The position numbers were made by a program, and so were the translations under genes. 64,000 nucleotides of DNA from Prostheceraeus crozeri (taxonomy: Eukaryota; Platyhelminthes; Polycladida; Euryleptidae): contig CAJQUW010007012.1 in the NCBI GenBank assembly GCA_907163375.1, forward strand, positions 46,621-110,620, read 5' to 3'. Positions 23,001 to 33,319 of this stretch are shown here, in pieces. The notes beneath the pieces were generated by a model, which worked only from the letters and a program-made list of their open reading frames with translations, had not been told where the DNA came from and did not search any database. The number at the start of each line of letters is the position of its first letter. The first letter of the stretch is position 1.

Positions 23001-26000
23001 ACATTTAAATATGTCTATGTATTTCTATTCATGAACATGCTATGTTAACTTTTTTCGCTTGACTACTGCATTTTCTCGAATAGATCTCGCCATCACATAG
23101 AACTATCACCTAAATTTTCATTTAAGTGCTTTTGAGAGTTTTCTAGGAGTTAATCGCATGTATCGTTATAAGGTTCTCAACATATGTCAAGCTCAAATAT
23201 GAAAATGATAGGCTGACCTTATATTTGAAAAATATTTGTAAATATAAATTTGATGGAACATGCACGGAAAGAAATGCTATCAATTTTCCTATACAATATT
23301 ACAGAACTTGCCTAGGTCAAAAAATTTTTGACTTTTCCGGTGCTACAGAGTGAAATACATTACCGAAATATATCAGAAAAGTTAGTAAGAACAAAATATT
23401 CTTAAAAAATGCTAGAAATATGCTCACTGGGTAAAATACTCGAAAGGATATCAAATTGCCCACCATTATTTGCAAATTTTACCTTAATTGCCTGATACCC
23501 CGAATCGATCCAACTGCATATTATGCGATATACTGTACTTTTTGCTGTTCTAAACCGATCTTCATGTAATCTACAAATGCATAAATTAGTTTAGACCCTG
23601 CATTTAGGGTCTACATGGCTAGGGCATACATGGCTCATACTTTTATTGCGATATATTCTTCCGACGTTTGTGTGACATGTGGATTGAAATCGGACTTCTC
23701 TCAGCGAGACTAGGTTTCTACTGCCTACACTGCTCTAGTACCGTTCACCTCTACAGTCGCTGGTACAATATATCTAATGTACTTTTCTTGAATATAATAT
23801 GCACATATGTTTACGCTTTTTGTGCATGAATCTTGTACAGTGATTGTATTGGGGAAAATATATTTCTATATTAGTGTAAGGGATGCGACCTGGTCATTAT
23901 CACTTCACGAGTTGTCACGAAATGACTTTGTTGACTTCAAGTGCTTTGTATTCACGATGAGGTCAGGAGAAGTCGGATCAAACTTCTGACATCGCTACAC
24001 CTCAAGTTATCGTTCCTAATTCAAAAAGTATTTGTCCGAATTGCATAAAGTTTGGGAGGCCTATATGGATAGCAAATGTTCTCACCTACGCGCACTTTAT
24101 GTTTTGTGATGATTGATTCATTTTTACAGATTTCAAACAAATTTGAAATCGTGAGGGGGAGATAACCCGTAAGCACCAAATTTTCATTGTCGATCTGTTC
24201 ATATCTTGTCACCAGCCAAATATGGGCCCTCAATAGGACAATTGATAATACCCTCAACTTTATCTTACTTTAGCCTTAAATTTACGGGGTAAACCTAATT
24301 TTCGAACGCATCTATGATGGGAAACGGTTGAAAAATGACAATTCATTCTTCGAGTCATCAAGTTCAAGGGACGACGTGGCTGCATTTTTGTATGAAGCAA
24401 AGTATGCCATTCTACCTATCGCAGTCAGAGTCATAAAATCTAAATAGCATTTGATTTACAATTCCGTTGTAGTTCAGACTTAAGACAGCTCTTAATTTAT
24501 GGATCTGTCATAGGGCCTAGATTGGACGCGTAAATTATGACACAGTGAAATGTTCTTACCTTTGATCTGTAATTGGATGATTCAATTTACCACAGATGAA
24601 ATTCAGCTTTGACTCCACATTTCTATTGCAAGAAATCATGTGAGTGGCAATTTCATCAGTTCCTCGCGTCCTTAAATTCCTTCAGCGACGATGAGAAATT
24701 TGATGAAGCTCAGGGCAACATCAGCCAAAGTCCGTATCAATGTTCCTGAGAAAGCAGTATAAACATAGAATAGCATGAATTGAATTCTGTACAGTATGAA
24801 ATAATCCGCAATGTAGACAACGCAAAAGAAACTTCTCAGTCAGCACTGGTGATGTTTCCGACAACCGAATCATGCACGCTGCTCCTTCATGCGTTGCTCT
24901 TAAGCTGTCACTGTTAGCGTGTTAACAGCAGTGCGGAGAACTGGTTGATCGATGACGGTAGTGTAGCAACATACGTGACCTGAATAGAATGCGTCATACA
25001 TATTTTTAATGCGCCTGGACTGCTTCCTGCAAACCCATGAACACAATAATAATGGGGTTTTGTCTTTGTCAAACCGAATAGCTTCTGCTCTGAATGTTTG
25101 ACTTGTTCTATAATGAGACTTGTATAGTACGTAGTACTTACATTGCTCCCATTTCCTGATTTGATCATTGACTTCGTATTCTCGATTTTACTAAAACCAA
25201 AGTGACCAAGAAAATCGTTTTTAAATATGTAGGATTGAGTATTATCCAATAAAAAAAATAACCAACGTCTTAGCCGATATAGCAAGAAGAAGCAGCACCA
25301 GTTGACTAAAAAGTGATTTCAATTCTATGCATGCAAGCATTCTTATATATCGCAACTTGAGTCAGCGCGGGGACAGCGGGGCCGGTTGTTGCCCCTGATG
25401 ATCACTATACAAGTTCACAGATCACATTGAAAGTTCTCCATTCTTTTTTTGATAAGTAATTCATATACTTCAACTTAATGAAATTACTTTGCGCTTCCCG
25501 CAACTGCGGGTGCTGCGGGGTCCTTCCTCTGGCTCTGTGGTATTACCAAATTTCCAAGTTTCAGTTCCCGGACATATCTTCTAAGATCTTTCAGGCTAAT
25601 CTTCCAAGACAATAGACCAATCTTACAAATCTTCCAAGTTTCAGTTCCCGGACATATCTTCTAAGATCTTTCAGGCTAATCTTCCAAGACAACAGACCTA
25701 TCTTACAAATCTTCCAAGATAACAGTCCAATCTTACAAATCTTCTAAGATCTTGTAAGTTTCTTGGAAGATTTATAAGTTTCGATTCACTGGGATGGGCC
25801 GTTTAGGATGGACGATGATATTACTATTGAAGAGAAATGAAAGATAAAGAGAAGCGGTAATCTGGCGAAACACGGTGCGTCCAAACACGGGACGAGAAGA
25901 ACTTCCGTTGCCTGCAAAATAAAAGAATGAATAATGAACAATAGCTGTCAATAATATTGTTCAAAAGTTGGTCTAACTATCAGTTCTACGTTTTTAGACA

Positions 26001-28637
26001 ACATGACATAGATAATAATATTTTTATTGCCCTTGTCTGGTGTTGCTTTTCATCACAAAATATAACTCCTTGTTTAGGAATTTTATTGCAATCTTTTGTA
26101 TGAATTACACTTCAAACCAGGATGATAAGAAATAATAGAATCGACAAAAGTTCCACTATCACTTATAAAAATCGATACAAAACGACCAACAAAAACTAAT
26201 TATCAATACTGCATCGTCACTCAACATAAGGTGCTATTTCTAATTCTTGCAAATCTTACGTCTCGAGTTCATCATCTTTCTCTTCGATCTGTTATCAATG
26301 TACACAATTTCCGTATTTCATCATTTATAAATCGAAACAGTTAAATGACAAACTAGAAAGCAAGATTAACATAGGTAACTTTAAAATCAAGGACATAAAA
26401 AGTTAATTTAATGATGTTTAAAAAAATTGGAGACGTTGAAAAAAAAGAAGTAGCTGATTGTCTTGTTCAAAGATCGTTTACTATGACATTTACCTTCCGG
26501 AGTCCCAGCTTGGCATCCATTTTTTTCAAGAAATGCCTTGGACTCAGCGTCCAGCTGTTTTAGATCAGGCTGAAAACGTCCAGAGCTTATCGTCGTGCCG
26601 ACGTAAATCCGAACGTTGAAAATCTCTCAAATTAATTTAGAGTCCTTTTTACTTACGAGGAATGTCAAGGGATGAGTCGTCGACAGTGGCGTCACCTACT
26701 GAAAAATGATTTCGGGGCTGAAGTATGAGGGCATGTGATTATATGGTCAGCCATAAGTTTTGGTACATGTGCATGCTTTACATAACACAAGTTAGACACG
26801 GGATTTTTTAGAAGACATTATGCAAGTGAAATAAATGGTTGATAGTACTAATTTCTAGAAGTTTTAGAAATGTTTTTGAATTAAATCTAAATATGCAAAA
26901 AGGTACAGTGGTAATTAAAAGATTTATTGAGAAGCAAAATTTAAAATCACAGAATTACTCATGAAATAATTCCATTCTTTTGTCTATACTCAATGCGAAG
27001 CAATCGATGACCTTTTCCTTGAATTTTCCTATAGAGGACAGAAAATCGATATCAGATGAAATGCAGCAAAAGGCATTCAGCCTGTTTTCTGACATGGTGC
27101 TTCGTTGGAACAATTTCACACGCTTTAAGGTGCTAAAAAGTCTCTCGGCTTCGGCTGTAGCAGTGGGACTTGTTAGAACAACAGTCAAAAGTTTCGTAAA
27201 TTCCGGGAAAGCAGAAATCAAATCGCTTTTCGTGAAAAAAGTGATTCACACTTTCGATTCCTCTGAATTCTTTACTTGTACAGAAAGCACCTAGCTCACT
27301 TCTTAACGAAGATTTTTGAATAAAGGGAAAGGAGCTATTTTTTGAAAATTGATTCTCAGGATAAGAGGATTCGTGCATCGCAAAGTTGGTTGGATTTACC
27401 AATGAAAAACAGTGGAGGCTATTTTTGTCATGAAATCTGAAAGAAATGTCAGCTATGATTCGGTCACAACATTTAATGATACAGTTGGACAATCGGTCAG
27501 GTCGCCTAAACTGGCATCTAGACAGAATCCCCGATACATCATCATTATCATGTTGCTTTCGATATAAGTACATTTACATTAATTTTACGTCTCAGAAATC
27601 GGCAATTATTCCCATTTCTGGGAAACAGTGACAGCCAAAATTTAAGATGTGTTGGAGTACTTGACATGATGACATTTACGTATCTCTAAAAGCAGGTCAG
27701 TTACTCAATTGTGAAAAACATGTGGTATATTTGCTACAACCTGTACATTGATTACCTCCTGCTGACGTTGATAAACGCTGCTGCAACGGGATCAAATGAC
27801 GTCTATCATGGTCCATCTTGTCCTTTGTGGCTTTCATTTTATTTTTCTTGATCTGATGCGAATCTGAAATATACAAGATAGTCTGATGGATTAGGCTTCA
27901 TCCTAAACTTTGAAATCAGGTTTGTTTTCGTACCGTCTGGAATGGAAGGCGGTGGAAGCAACGATGGTCTCCTGTTTTCTGACTTCTCCATATCCGAGTA
28001 GCTCTTCTGCCGATCAATTACTGTCTCCTCTACAATGTCGTAGTTTAATTGTTATCTAGGCTTGTCTGAAGAAATGATCAAATGATTACTTTGTATGACA
28101 AAAATGACGACATTCCCTACTTTGCGCAGTTGATGACGGAAATAGTTCGCTGACGGAAATATATACAACTCAAATATGCGGAGTGATTTCAACTACAAAC
28201 TCTGCGAATACAGTACCAGTGAGCGAAGAGATAATACTCAACTCTATGCAGATGCTAGAATACTGAATTTGCATTTTCAATGATTCCAGATTTTTACATT
28301 TCACATGCAATTTGACAACATCGTGGCAGCAATGCAGCACTCCTGTATTTAGCGGAACCTATGGAATATCTTGCGGCACCATAGTGTGCCGCACCAGTCA
28401 AGTTTAGAATTTCTGATTTACGACAATCGCACGAATACAACGGGTAAAAAACGATGAATCATCATGCAAAAGGAAAACACTATTAAAATATCAACGTACC
28501 GGAACTTGACGAAGTTTGTTCTATTCCCGCAAACCGATCAACCGGTTTTTTCTTTCTAGGGGCGTCTGTGTCAGTGGTATCCAGTTGCGAATCATATACA
28601 GCCTTATCGGCTTTTTTCCTTGCATTCAATTCCGTAT
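14065..28637 (-). CDS. DUF4806-type gene, multi-exon, interrupted by element C
   Basis: Exons with good sites, from 5': 28637-28500 (ARKKADKAVYDS, PRKKKPVDRF), 28029-27934, 27863-27756 (basic, KKNKMKATKDKM), a likely small one near 26.69-26.65 kb, 26569-26494, 15699-15506, 15310-15254, 15219-15141 and 14246-14065 (stop). The last five join in perfect phase. Content: coiled coil REVAKLREELRDFKDASHL, then SPLANHDEYQDFVKRL, LDSLGGKDSDD, FNRTGRKDPRG and IENRIRQLLKDASKKK. This matches the DUF4806 order (domain start, GG turn, G-K segment, C-terminal helix I-x-x-x-L-x-x-A). A possible first exon, MLAVKKLSDR, is at 30328-30300, just 163 bp beyond the stop of transposase 2 on the same strand. A 9.8-kb transposon sits between exons 26494 and 15699, and a hAT scrap lies in another intron. 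It may be the accessory gene of a CACTA-like element or a host gene; role unknown. Confidence 0.7.
16066..16215 (+). repeat. Left subterminal array of element C (21-bp units)
   Basis: About seven imperfect tandem units of GGAAGATTAGCCTGTTATCTT, 50-200 bp from the left end. Variable positions are mostly at T/G and C/T in the middle. They probably act as transposase or accessory-protein binding sites (inference from CACTA elements). Confidence 0.75.
16550..20704 (-). pseudogene. BEN-domain accessory gene of element C
   Basis: Five exons whose phases all agree: 20704-20526 (acidic, KLDDNDDTIRSFGFLDSSG), 20151-20047 (coiled coil ILHEIKEMKTFLEDMNKRM), 19851-19780 (Ser-rich), 19669-19489 (BEN core: SRPSIFALRIAEEMFREDEL, then GRQPFEDDNRLEIM) and 16662-16550 (BEN tail TTWEEAKSSVNQRGLDLRR, stop). 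BEN domains bind DNA or chromatin partners. The last exon has one in-frame TAA before the tail, so this copy is probably broken. The last intron holds a hAT element (17.05-18.69 kb), and another hAT lies just upstream (20.77-22.80 kb). A possible N-terminal module exon is near 24,240-24,090 (WLVTRYEQIDNENLVL). It has the same architecture as the BEN gene of element B. Confidence 0.65.
17051..18691. mobile_element. Non-autonomous hAT element, 1.64 kb
   Basis: Ends CAGAGTTGGAAAA and TTTTCCAACACTG, flanked by a perfect 8-bp duplication CATACAAG (17043-17050 and 18692-18699). Both subterminal zones are runs of AATTCC/GGAATT (about 17083-17175 and 18580-18680). The interior has no transposase motif; short open frames inside it are not supported. 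It is inserted in the last intron of the element C BEN gene. Confidence 0.85.
20767..22803. mobile_element. Non-autonomous hAT element, 2.04 kb
   Basis: Begins CAGTGGCGACGCCAGC and ends CTGGCCCGCCCCTG-type, flanked by a perfect 8-bp duplication CTTGTAAC (20759-20766 and 22804-22811). Both ends contain GGCAGGGCC repeats. No coding region is seen in the 2 kb. It is inserted upstream of the first recognised BEN exon of element C. Confidence 0.85.
22812..25530. other. Right half of element C, no confident gene
   Basis: An open stretch at 25285-24914 (minus) and one near 24,257-24,021 (minus, ending at a GTGAG donor) may be 5' exons of the BEN gene. No motif confirms this. The rest is AT-rich with no recognisable repeats. 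Confidence 0.4.
25550..25765 (-). repeat. Right subterminal array of element C
   Basis: Two copies of an 80-bp unit (starting near 25553 and 25633), each containing AATCTTCCAAGACAA-AGACC, plus a shorter third repeat. The shared core is the reverse complement of the left 21-bp unit, so the two ends carry the same site in inverted orientation. Confidence 0.75.
26955..27640 (-). pseudogene. hAT transposase C-terminal remnant
   Basis: The clearest block, 27221-26955, reads LLTVVLTSPTATAEAERLFS followed by TLKRVKLFQRSTMSENRLNA. This is the hAT C-terminal dimerisation motif (T-x-x-x-ER-x-FS-x-L-K-x-x-K-x-x-x-R-x-x-M). Upstream, in changing frames, are ISFRFHD and LVNPTNFAM, which fit the segment before it in TTF/ZMYM1-type hATs. 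Several frame breaks and no catalytic part make it a fossil in an intron of the DUF4806-type gene. Confidence 0.7.
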
Positions 28638-28996
28638 CTGCAATAATACTGATATTGCAGACAAGAAGTTGGCTACAAAATCAGCTGTCTAACGCTCATT
28701 GATCTCATTCATGATGCATGCCCATGAAACAAAATTACTTCCAAGATTGGCTAATGACAACGCATGGAACTGCACATCTTATACTTATCTACGTACAGTG
28801 AATCGCTTATTCTCTCGCACATTGTGATATCAGACATCAAGTGAAGAATTGTATATGACATAAAGTGACAAGTACTTAGAAACATTCATTCGAGAAAAAT
28901 ATTTGTCTTCGATTTATCAAAAACATATGCTTCTAAATGTCATGCACTTGTTCCTTAGTTACAAAACTCTAGTGGATCAGCATTAAAAGTTAAGTA

Positions 28997-29141
28997 TATG
29001 ATATATCACAGATATCAGGCTTTACACGTTGTACAAAGTCCGAGTCATAGATTTAATGTATGAGTCTCCGAAGAAGACGAGTACATTGTCTATGAACTAG
29101 TACTTTCTATGTGTAAAGCCTGATATCTGTGATATATCATA
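28997..29141. repeat. 145-bp fold-back (palindromic) element
   Basis: A perfect 31-bp inverted repeat, TATGATATATCACAGATATC-AGGCTTTACAC at 28997-29027 and its complement at 29111-29141. The 83-bp centre is itself a decayed palindrome (GAGTCATAGATTTAATGTA against its partner). A hairpin-forming miniature element, or a cruciform left by inverted duplication. Confidence 0.85.
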
Positions 29142-29289
29142 ATTTAAATGCCGAGTAAGTCATAAGAGCTATTATCGTTAACATGCCATAGACCCGACCT
29201 CTGCCCAAAATCTACTAGGACATTACCCGCTCAGAATCTCCGACAGAGAACAATAGGATTCCCGTAGCAGAGTGCCCCGTATCCAATCA

Positions 29290-30110
29290 TATTGACCGTC
29301 TTAAGTTCGGATGCTTCTCAGCTAGGCAACTGACTTCTCAATGCGCATTTTATTATTATAGTATTCAGTCCAAATTCACAGAAATACATAGATTTTATTT
29401 TCATGCCATTTCAGTATTCTGAAATTTTTCCAGCTTACTAGATTTTGGTAAAATTTCTGTGTTATACCATTCTACATATCAGTATTGTATGAGCTTTTAG
29501 AATGTCAGCCGCATTTATGCGGGGCCCCGCCCTCCTGGGTTTGAGCGTTCAGGTGTAGGGGCCGAAACGCAACCAGGCGGGTACATGCTGATGACTGGCG
29601 GTTAATTTTTTGGTTTTAGCATTTTGGTAATTTGGCTGTTGACAGTGCTGTTCTCAACTGCCGTTCTCTGCAGGTTTGTTATTGTGCTCCCTAAGTGCCC
29701 ATTCATGGATTAGCTCCCAATAAATCGAACCTGATAACTGACCTGATGGATCGCTTGTTAATGATCTCGTGCTTGTCACGAAAGGGGTTCACAGTCCAGC
29801 CCTAAAGCGCCTGTTAATGGTCCAACGGGAGGTCCTCCAGCAGATCCTGTCTAGCCTTTATGGCTTAGACGTACCAACATTGGTTTATCTATTTAGGATC
29901 ATACTGAAAATGGACCATTTTCAGGGGTAGGTACGGCCCCGACTTATGCACTTCTTGTGAAAGGCTAAATGGACTATGAAGGTCCTCCCACAGATCCGGT
30001 CAAGTTTGGCTCTAAAATACTAATAGAGTTAGTTTAGTCCAATTATTATGAACCATTTATGTCTGCCGGTGGGAGTGCTCCATTTGCCCACTTAAGGGCA
30101 ATCAGTCTTT
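29290..30110 (+). mobile_element. Penelope-like 3' fragment, copy 2
   Basis: Begins with the last RT codons (about 29303-29352 translates FGCFSARQLTSQCAF, matching the 12.7-kb copy), then an A+T spacer, the pseudoknot motif (29504-29599) and a tail. In the tail the GGTCC-AGCCC / AGCGC / GGTCCTCC / GATC-GTCAAG block appears twice (about 29770-29870 and 29920-30030). It ends with TGTCTGCCGGTGGGAGTGC and ACTTAAGGG. Almost all of the RT is missing. Confidence 0.7.
29504..29599 (+). ncRNA. Conserved double-pseudoknot RNA motif, copy 2
   Basis: Same pairings as copy 1: GTCAG 29504-29508 with CTGGC 29595-29599 (C to U gives a G-U pair, so pairing is kept); hairpin CCGCA 29509-29513 with TGCGG 29518-29522 (one pair longer, shorter loop); P1 GGCCCC 29523-29528 with GGGGCC 29558-29563; P2 CCCTCCTGG 29530-29538 with CCAGGCGGG 29573-29581 (one mismatch); P3 TTTGA 29540-29544 with TCAGG 29549-29553 (C-G to U-G); loop GCGT 29545-29548 with ACGC 29567-29570. 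The two linkers before P2' differ (GA against AA). Sequence around the motif is far less alike than the motif. Confidence 0.5.
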
Positions 30111-30490
30111 AAATTAAAAATAAGAATTTCATTATTATCCACTGCACTGCATTGAGAAAGTCCTAGGTTCTATTCCTAACCAGTGTTGGAATCGTTGTCT
30201 CCTCAACAGAAGCAGACTCCTTGATTCTATTCATTTCTACATACCGAACATAATATAACATTAAAATAAAAGCATTTTCAAAATGCCAATTGCACGTACC
30301 TGTCAGAGAGCTTCTTCACAGCAAGCATTCCAGGCGTTCCAGGTGTTGCAGGTAGGTGGCTATTTACTGACTTTATCTAGGGTTATCATTTCTAATCTAA
30401 CTAATATTTATCATGTCAAAAGTTTGTTTAGTTAGGCTACAAGTTTTTAAAGCATCTTTTAAATCAACGAGTACTTTTAAGAAGGGCACT

Positions 30491-32377
30491 TTATAGAAGT
30501 GGCATTATCACATATGCATCCAGTTTAGGAAGACAAAAAGCTTTTTGAGATACTTCCACGTTGTGTACGAGCTTGCTTGTTATTTTATACATTCCCATAC
30601 CCAAAAGCCTCGAATTATATGGATGCTTGTACAGATCATCGTAGAATTCTAAAACGTAGCCAGAATTGTCTTCATTACTTTTGAAGTGAATGAACAATAT
30701 AACTTTCTTACATTTCGTAATGCAGCAATTATCAGGAGACTTATCAGAAACATGAAAAGATCGGGCAGAAATTGAAGTATAAAGTGACCTTAATTCAATC
30801 AGTTGACCCACGCTTTGCTTGAATATACCACTGGTCGCTTTAATGCGTTTTTTCAACAGAGAAAAGTGACTTTCAAATGGAAAAGATGAGAAATTATCCA
30901 GAGAGCCATACAAATTGACGTAATCATGCAAATGTAGCAGTGCATGAACATTATAGCTTATTGATTTTGAGCCGAATAAATCCTTCATGTCATATACAAA
31001 TACCCTCAGACATTGGGCAGCATGCAAGTGCAAATGCTTCAAATCTGCTAGAAATGCTGAAATTGAAAAATGTAGTTTTAAGAAGTGATTGTAGTATTCA
31101 TTGGGTAGATATTGTTTAAACAAAAAGGGCCCATAGACTAGAAGGAAATTTCTGAACTCTGATGCTTTGAAATACATGAGATTTGATAAAACACGTGGCT
31201 TTCGTTGGAATTCTCGTGGACAAAACCTTTTTACTGATAGAATTTCACGGTTCAATGAAGATATTTGGTTTGCTGAGAGTCGACAAGGCAGGCGCATACC
31301 TTTAGTCGATTGAATATAAAAGTTCATTAATTTTTTGAATACTCCAAGACATACCAAGTGCATGTACTCGGGAGGAAATGAAGTGCGGAGAGGTACAACT
31401 GATGCTAGAGGAGAAAGAGAAGTTTGGTTGTTTTCTAAACCACAAGCATAGCTCTCATCTGTTCTGCAATCGGAAGTTTCCACTGAGAATATCGTTCGGT
31501 CCTCTAAATATGTACCTTCTTGTCTGCAAAATCCGCAACCCAGAAATGCAGTGAACCCCTTGATACATTGTAGGTAAGCGCGGGCTGGAGCATCACATAC
31601 GAATATGATTTTTCGGATAAATATTTTACCAAATTCATTGAAATCAACTGCCTTATGTTTGAACTTTTTTAATTCTTCGATAAACTGCGTTAACAGTTTC
31701 TGTAAATTTGGTTTTCCAACGCCACAAAAAACAGCTATAGGAAAAGGATTGTAGTAATGTCCAAATTTGATCAAAATAGGCCACAAATTGATCTGTGAGC
31801 TTCGATACAGGGGCAATCCGTCAATATTTACTTGAATATCAATTGTTTGAATGCCAACCGTGTTGACTAAGTCAGACCGCCTGATCAATGAATTGTTCAG
31901 AGCGTAATTCAAATTATCCTCAATTCCTAAGTATGCAAAATCAGATGAAACGCAATAATCACTTACTGATACTGAACGGGAAAGAGTTCGAAGTAGGTAC
32001 ACAGACGATGGAACATCAATGTCATGCTTTCGCAATACGTCTAGAAGAAACTGAACACCTCTGCGAGGAATGTTGAATATTAATACAAACTTCAATAAGT
32101 CTTCACTTAAAGATGCACATTCAACATTTGACTCTTTATTGTTGCTCGATTGAGAGGGCTCTTCACTATCAAAATTTTCATATTCATCAAATGCAAATAA
32201 AGTGCCAACATTTTCAGTGACATTAGGAGAACTCGGACCGAAGTCATATTCTAAATTAACAGTTTCCTGTGTCAAATTTGAAAATGACTCTGTGTTATCA
32301 TGATGCAGCTCATCAGAATGATAGAATAACTTAGAAGTTTCTAATTTAGCCTTTTTATTTATCCACCTTTCCGACAT
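30491..32377 (-). CDS. tnp2/CACTA-type transposase 2, 628 aa, intact frame
   Basis: A single uninterrupted frame. Residues 1-100 are acidic and Ser/Asn-rich. Core: NIDGLPLYRSSQINLWPILI (about 195), VFCGVGKPN, FVCDAPARAYLQCIKGFTAF with a CGFC pair just after (about 259-285), SFPPEYMHLVCLGVFKKLM (about 333), RKPRVLSNLMYFKASEFRNF (about 395), NVHALLHLHDY and FPFESHFSLLKKRIK (about 498). The conserved CDxPA, EYMH and FxFE positions are the likely D-D-E residues. Length and motif order match animal EnSpm/CACTA-like proteins. It ends 163 bp before a possible first exon of the DUF4806-type gene on the same strand. I could not find its terminal repeats, so its element is undelimited. Confidence 0.78.
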   Translation of the reverse strand: MSERWINKKAKLETSKLFYHSDELHHDNTESFSNLTQETVNLEYDFGPSSPNVTENVGTLFAFDEYENFDSEEPSQSSNNKESNVECASLSEDLLKFVLIFNIPRRGVQFLLDVLRKHDIDVPSSVYLLRTLSRSVSVSDYCVSSDFAYLGIEDNLNYALNNSLIRRSDLVNTVGIQTIDIQVNIDGLPLYRSSQINLWPILIKFGHYYNPFPIAVFCGVGKPNLQKLLTQFIEELKKFKHKAVDFNEFGKIFIRKIIFVCDAPARAYLQCIKGFTAFLGCGFCRQEGTYLEDRTIFSVETSDCRTDESYACGLENNQTSLSPLASVVPLRTSFPPEYMHLVCLGVFKKLMNFYIQSTKGMRLPCRLSANQISSLNREILSVKRFCPREFQRKPRVLSNLMYFKASEFRNFLLVYGPFLFKQYLPNEYYNHFLKLHFSISAFLADLKHLHLHAAQCLRVFVYDMKDLFGSKSISYNVHALLHLHDYVNLYGSLDNFSSFPFESHFSLLKKRIKATSGIFKQSVGQLIELRSLYTSISARSFHVSDKSPDNCCITKCKKVILFIHFKSNEDNSGYVLEFYDDLYKHPYNSRLLGMGMYKITSKLVHNVEVSQKAFCLPKLDAYVIMPLL

Positions 32378-33084
32378 AATTAGCCTACCTGTTCAACTAA
32401 TCAGTGCGATGAAAATATTGTTTACTGCGTGGTTTCCGATATCACAGGTTTGTATCAGCTGATCGCATTATATTCAACTTGCTACAAAAGTTGCTAATGC
32501 TTTATTTAGCGTACTCAAACAAGCCATTTTTTGAACAATTCTTTTTGCACAATTTATTTATACAGTAAATCGTAATCGGCTTTTGCTGACCGACAAAATT
32601 CTAATCAAAGATGAATTTCCAACATTCATAGGCTTCTGTCATAAAAAGTCCCACAAAATGTAGCGTCTGTGTAGTAACTATCTTTAAAATTGGAAAAAAT
32701 TATACATTTTGTACAGTCACGATCATACTATGAATTCTTCGACATGAAGAGCAGAATAGACAAATTCTGTAAAAACCTGTATTCAGTTTGTGCAGTTGCA
32801 TCGTCTTGAATATATAGACAGTCTGTACTTAAAACAATCTCTCAAATTTCAACATTAATCCAAAGGGCGAGAAAAGAGAGAATTATATCCCTTTTTCTCG
32901 CTTAGCAAATTATGCTTATTTTTGTTTACTTTGAAAGGAAGATGAATATTTTGCTGCACATTTGCCTGGAAGGTCCAATTTTAGGTGACTTTGCTATTCG
33001 AATTTAATTATCCCTTCTCCCTAAAAAATAGCTATATTCTCCTTCGATTCTCTCATCCATTTTCCACCGGGATTTGTCGAGGAT

Positions 33085-33310
33085 CACAAGTCAAAGGACC
33101 ATTAGGGGTAAGGTCCAGCCCCGCTTTAGAAGCGCTGATTGAAAAATGGACTAGTGGGAAGGTCCTCCACACCGATCTCGTCAAGTTTGGCTCTAAAATG
33201 TAGTCCTAGGATAGTCAAAAGTTTGACACGCCTTGAACGTTTAATGTCTGCCGGTGGGAACGCACCACCTGTCCTCTTAAGGACAAACCTTAAGTCTTAT
33301 TAACTATAAG
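33085..33310 (+). mobile_element. Penelope-like 3'-tail fragment, copy 3
   Basis: GGTAAGGTCCAGCCCCGC, then AGAAGCGCTGAT, GGAAGGTCCTCCAC, GATCTCGTCAAGTTTGGCTC and TGTCTGCCGGTGGGAACGC, then CTCTTAAGGACA. This aligns to the second tail unit of the 29-kb copy. No RT and no pseudoknot motif remain. Confidence 0.7.
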
Positions 33311-33319
33311 TTTATTAAA

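Larger units (their letters stand above)
15976..25793. mobile_element. Element C: 9.8-kb CACTA-like transposon with BEN gene
   Basis: Terminal inverted repeats: left CCCAGTGAATCGAAACTTAC, and right (read inward) CCCAGTGAATCGAAACTTAT, extending about 38 bp with few changes. AT is on both outer sides, consistent with a 2-bp target duplication. Arrays of a GGAAGATT-CTGTTATCTT motif lie just inside both ends in inverted orientation, as in CACTA elements. It carries a BEN-domain gene on the minus strand and hAT insertions at 17.05-18.69 and 20.77-22.80 kb. No transposase gene is recognised inside, so it was probably moved in trans or has lost its transposase. Rejoining the flanks across one AT leaves an open reading frame, so the target may have been an exon of the DUF4806-type gene. 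Confidence 0.72.

Noticed and set aside
29588-29599. CTGATGA near GAAA in the 29.5-kb RNA motif, suggesting a hammerhead
   Set aside because: The order and pairings do not fit: the bases after CTGATGA pair with GTCAG upstream, not with the bases before GAAA, and copy 1 lacks CTGATGA.
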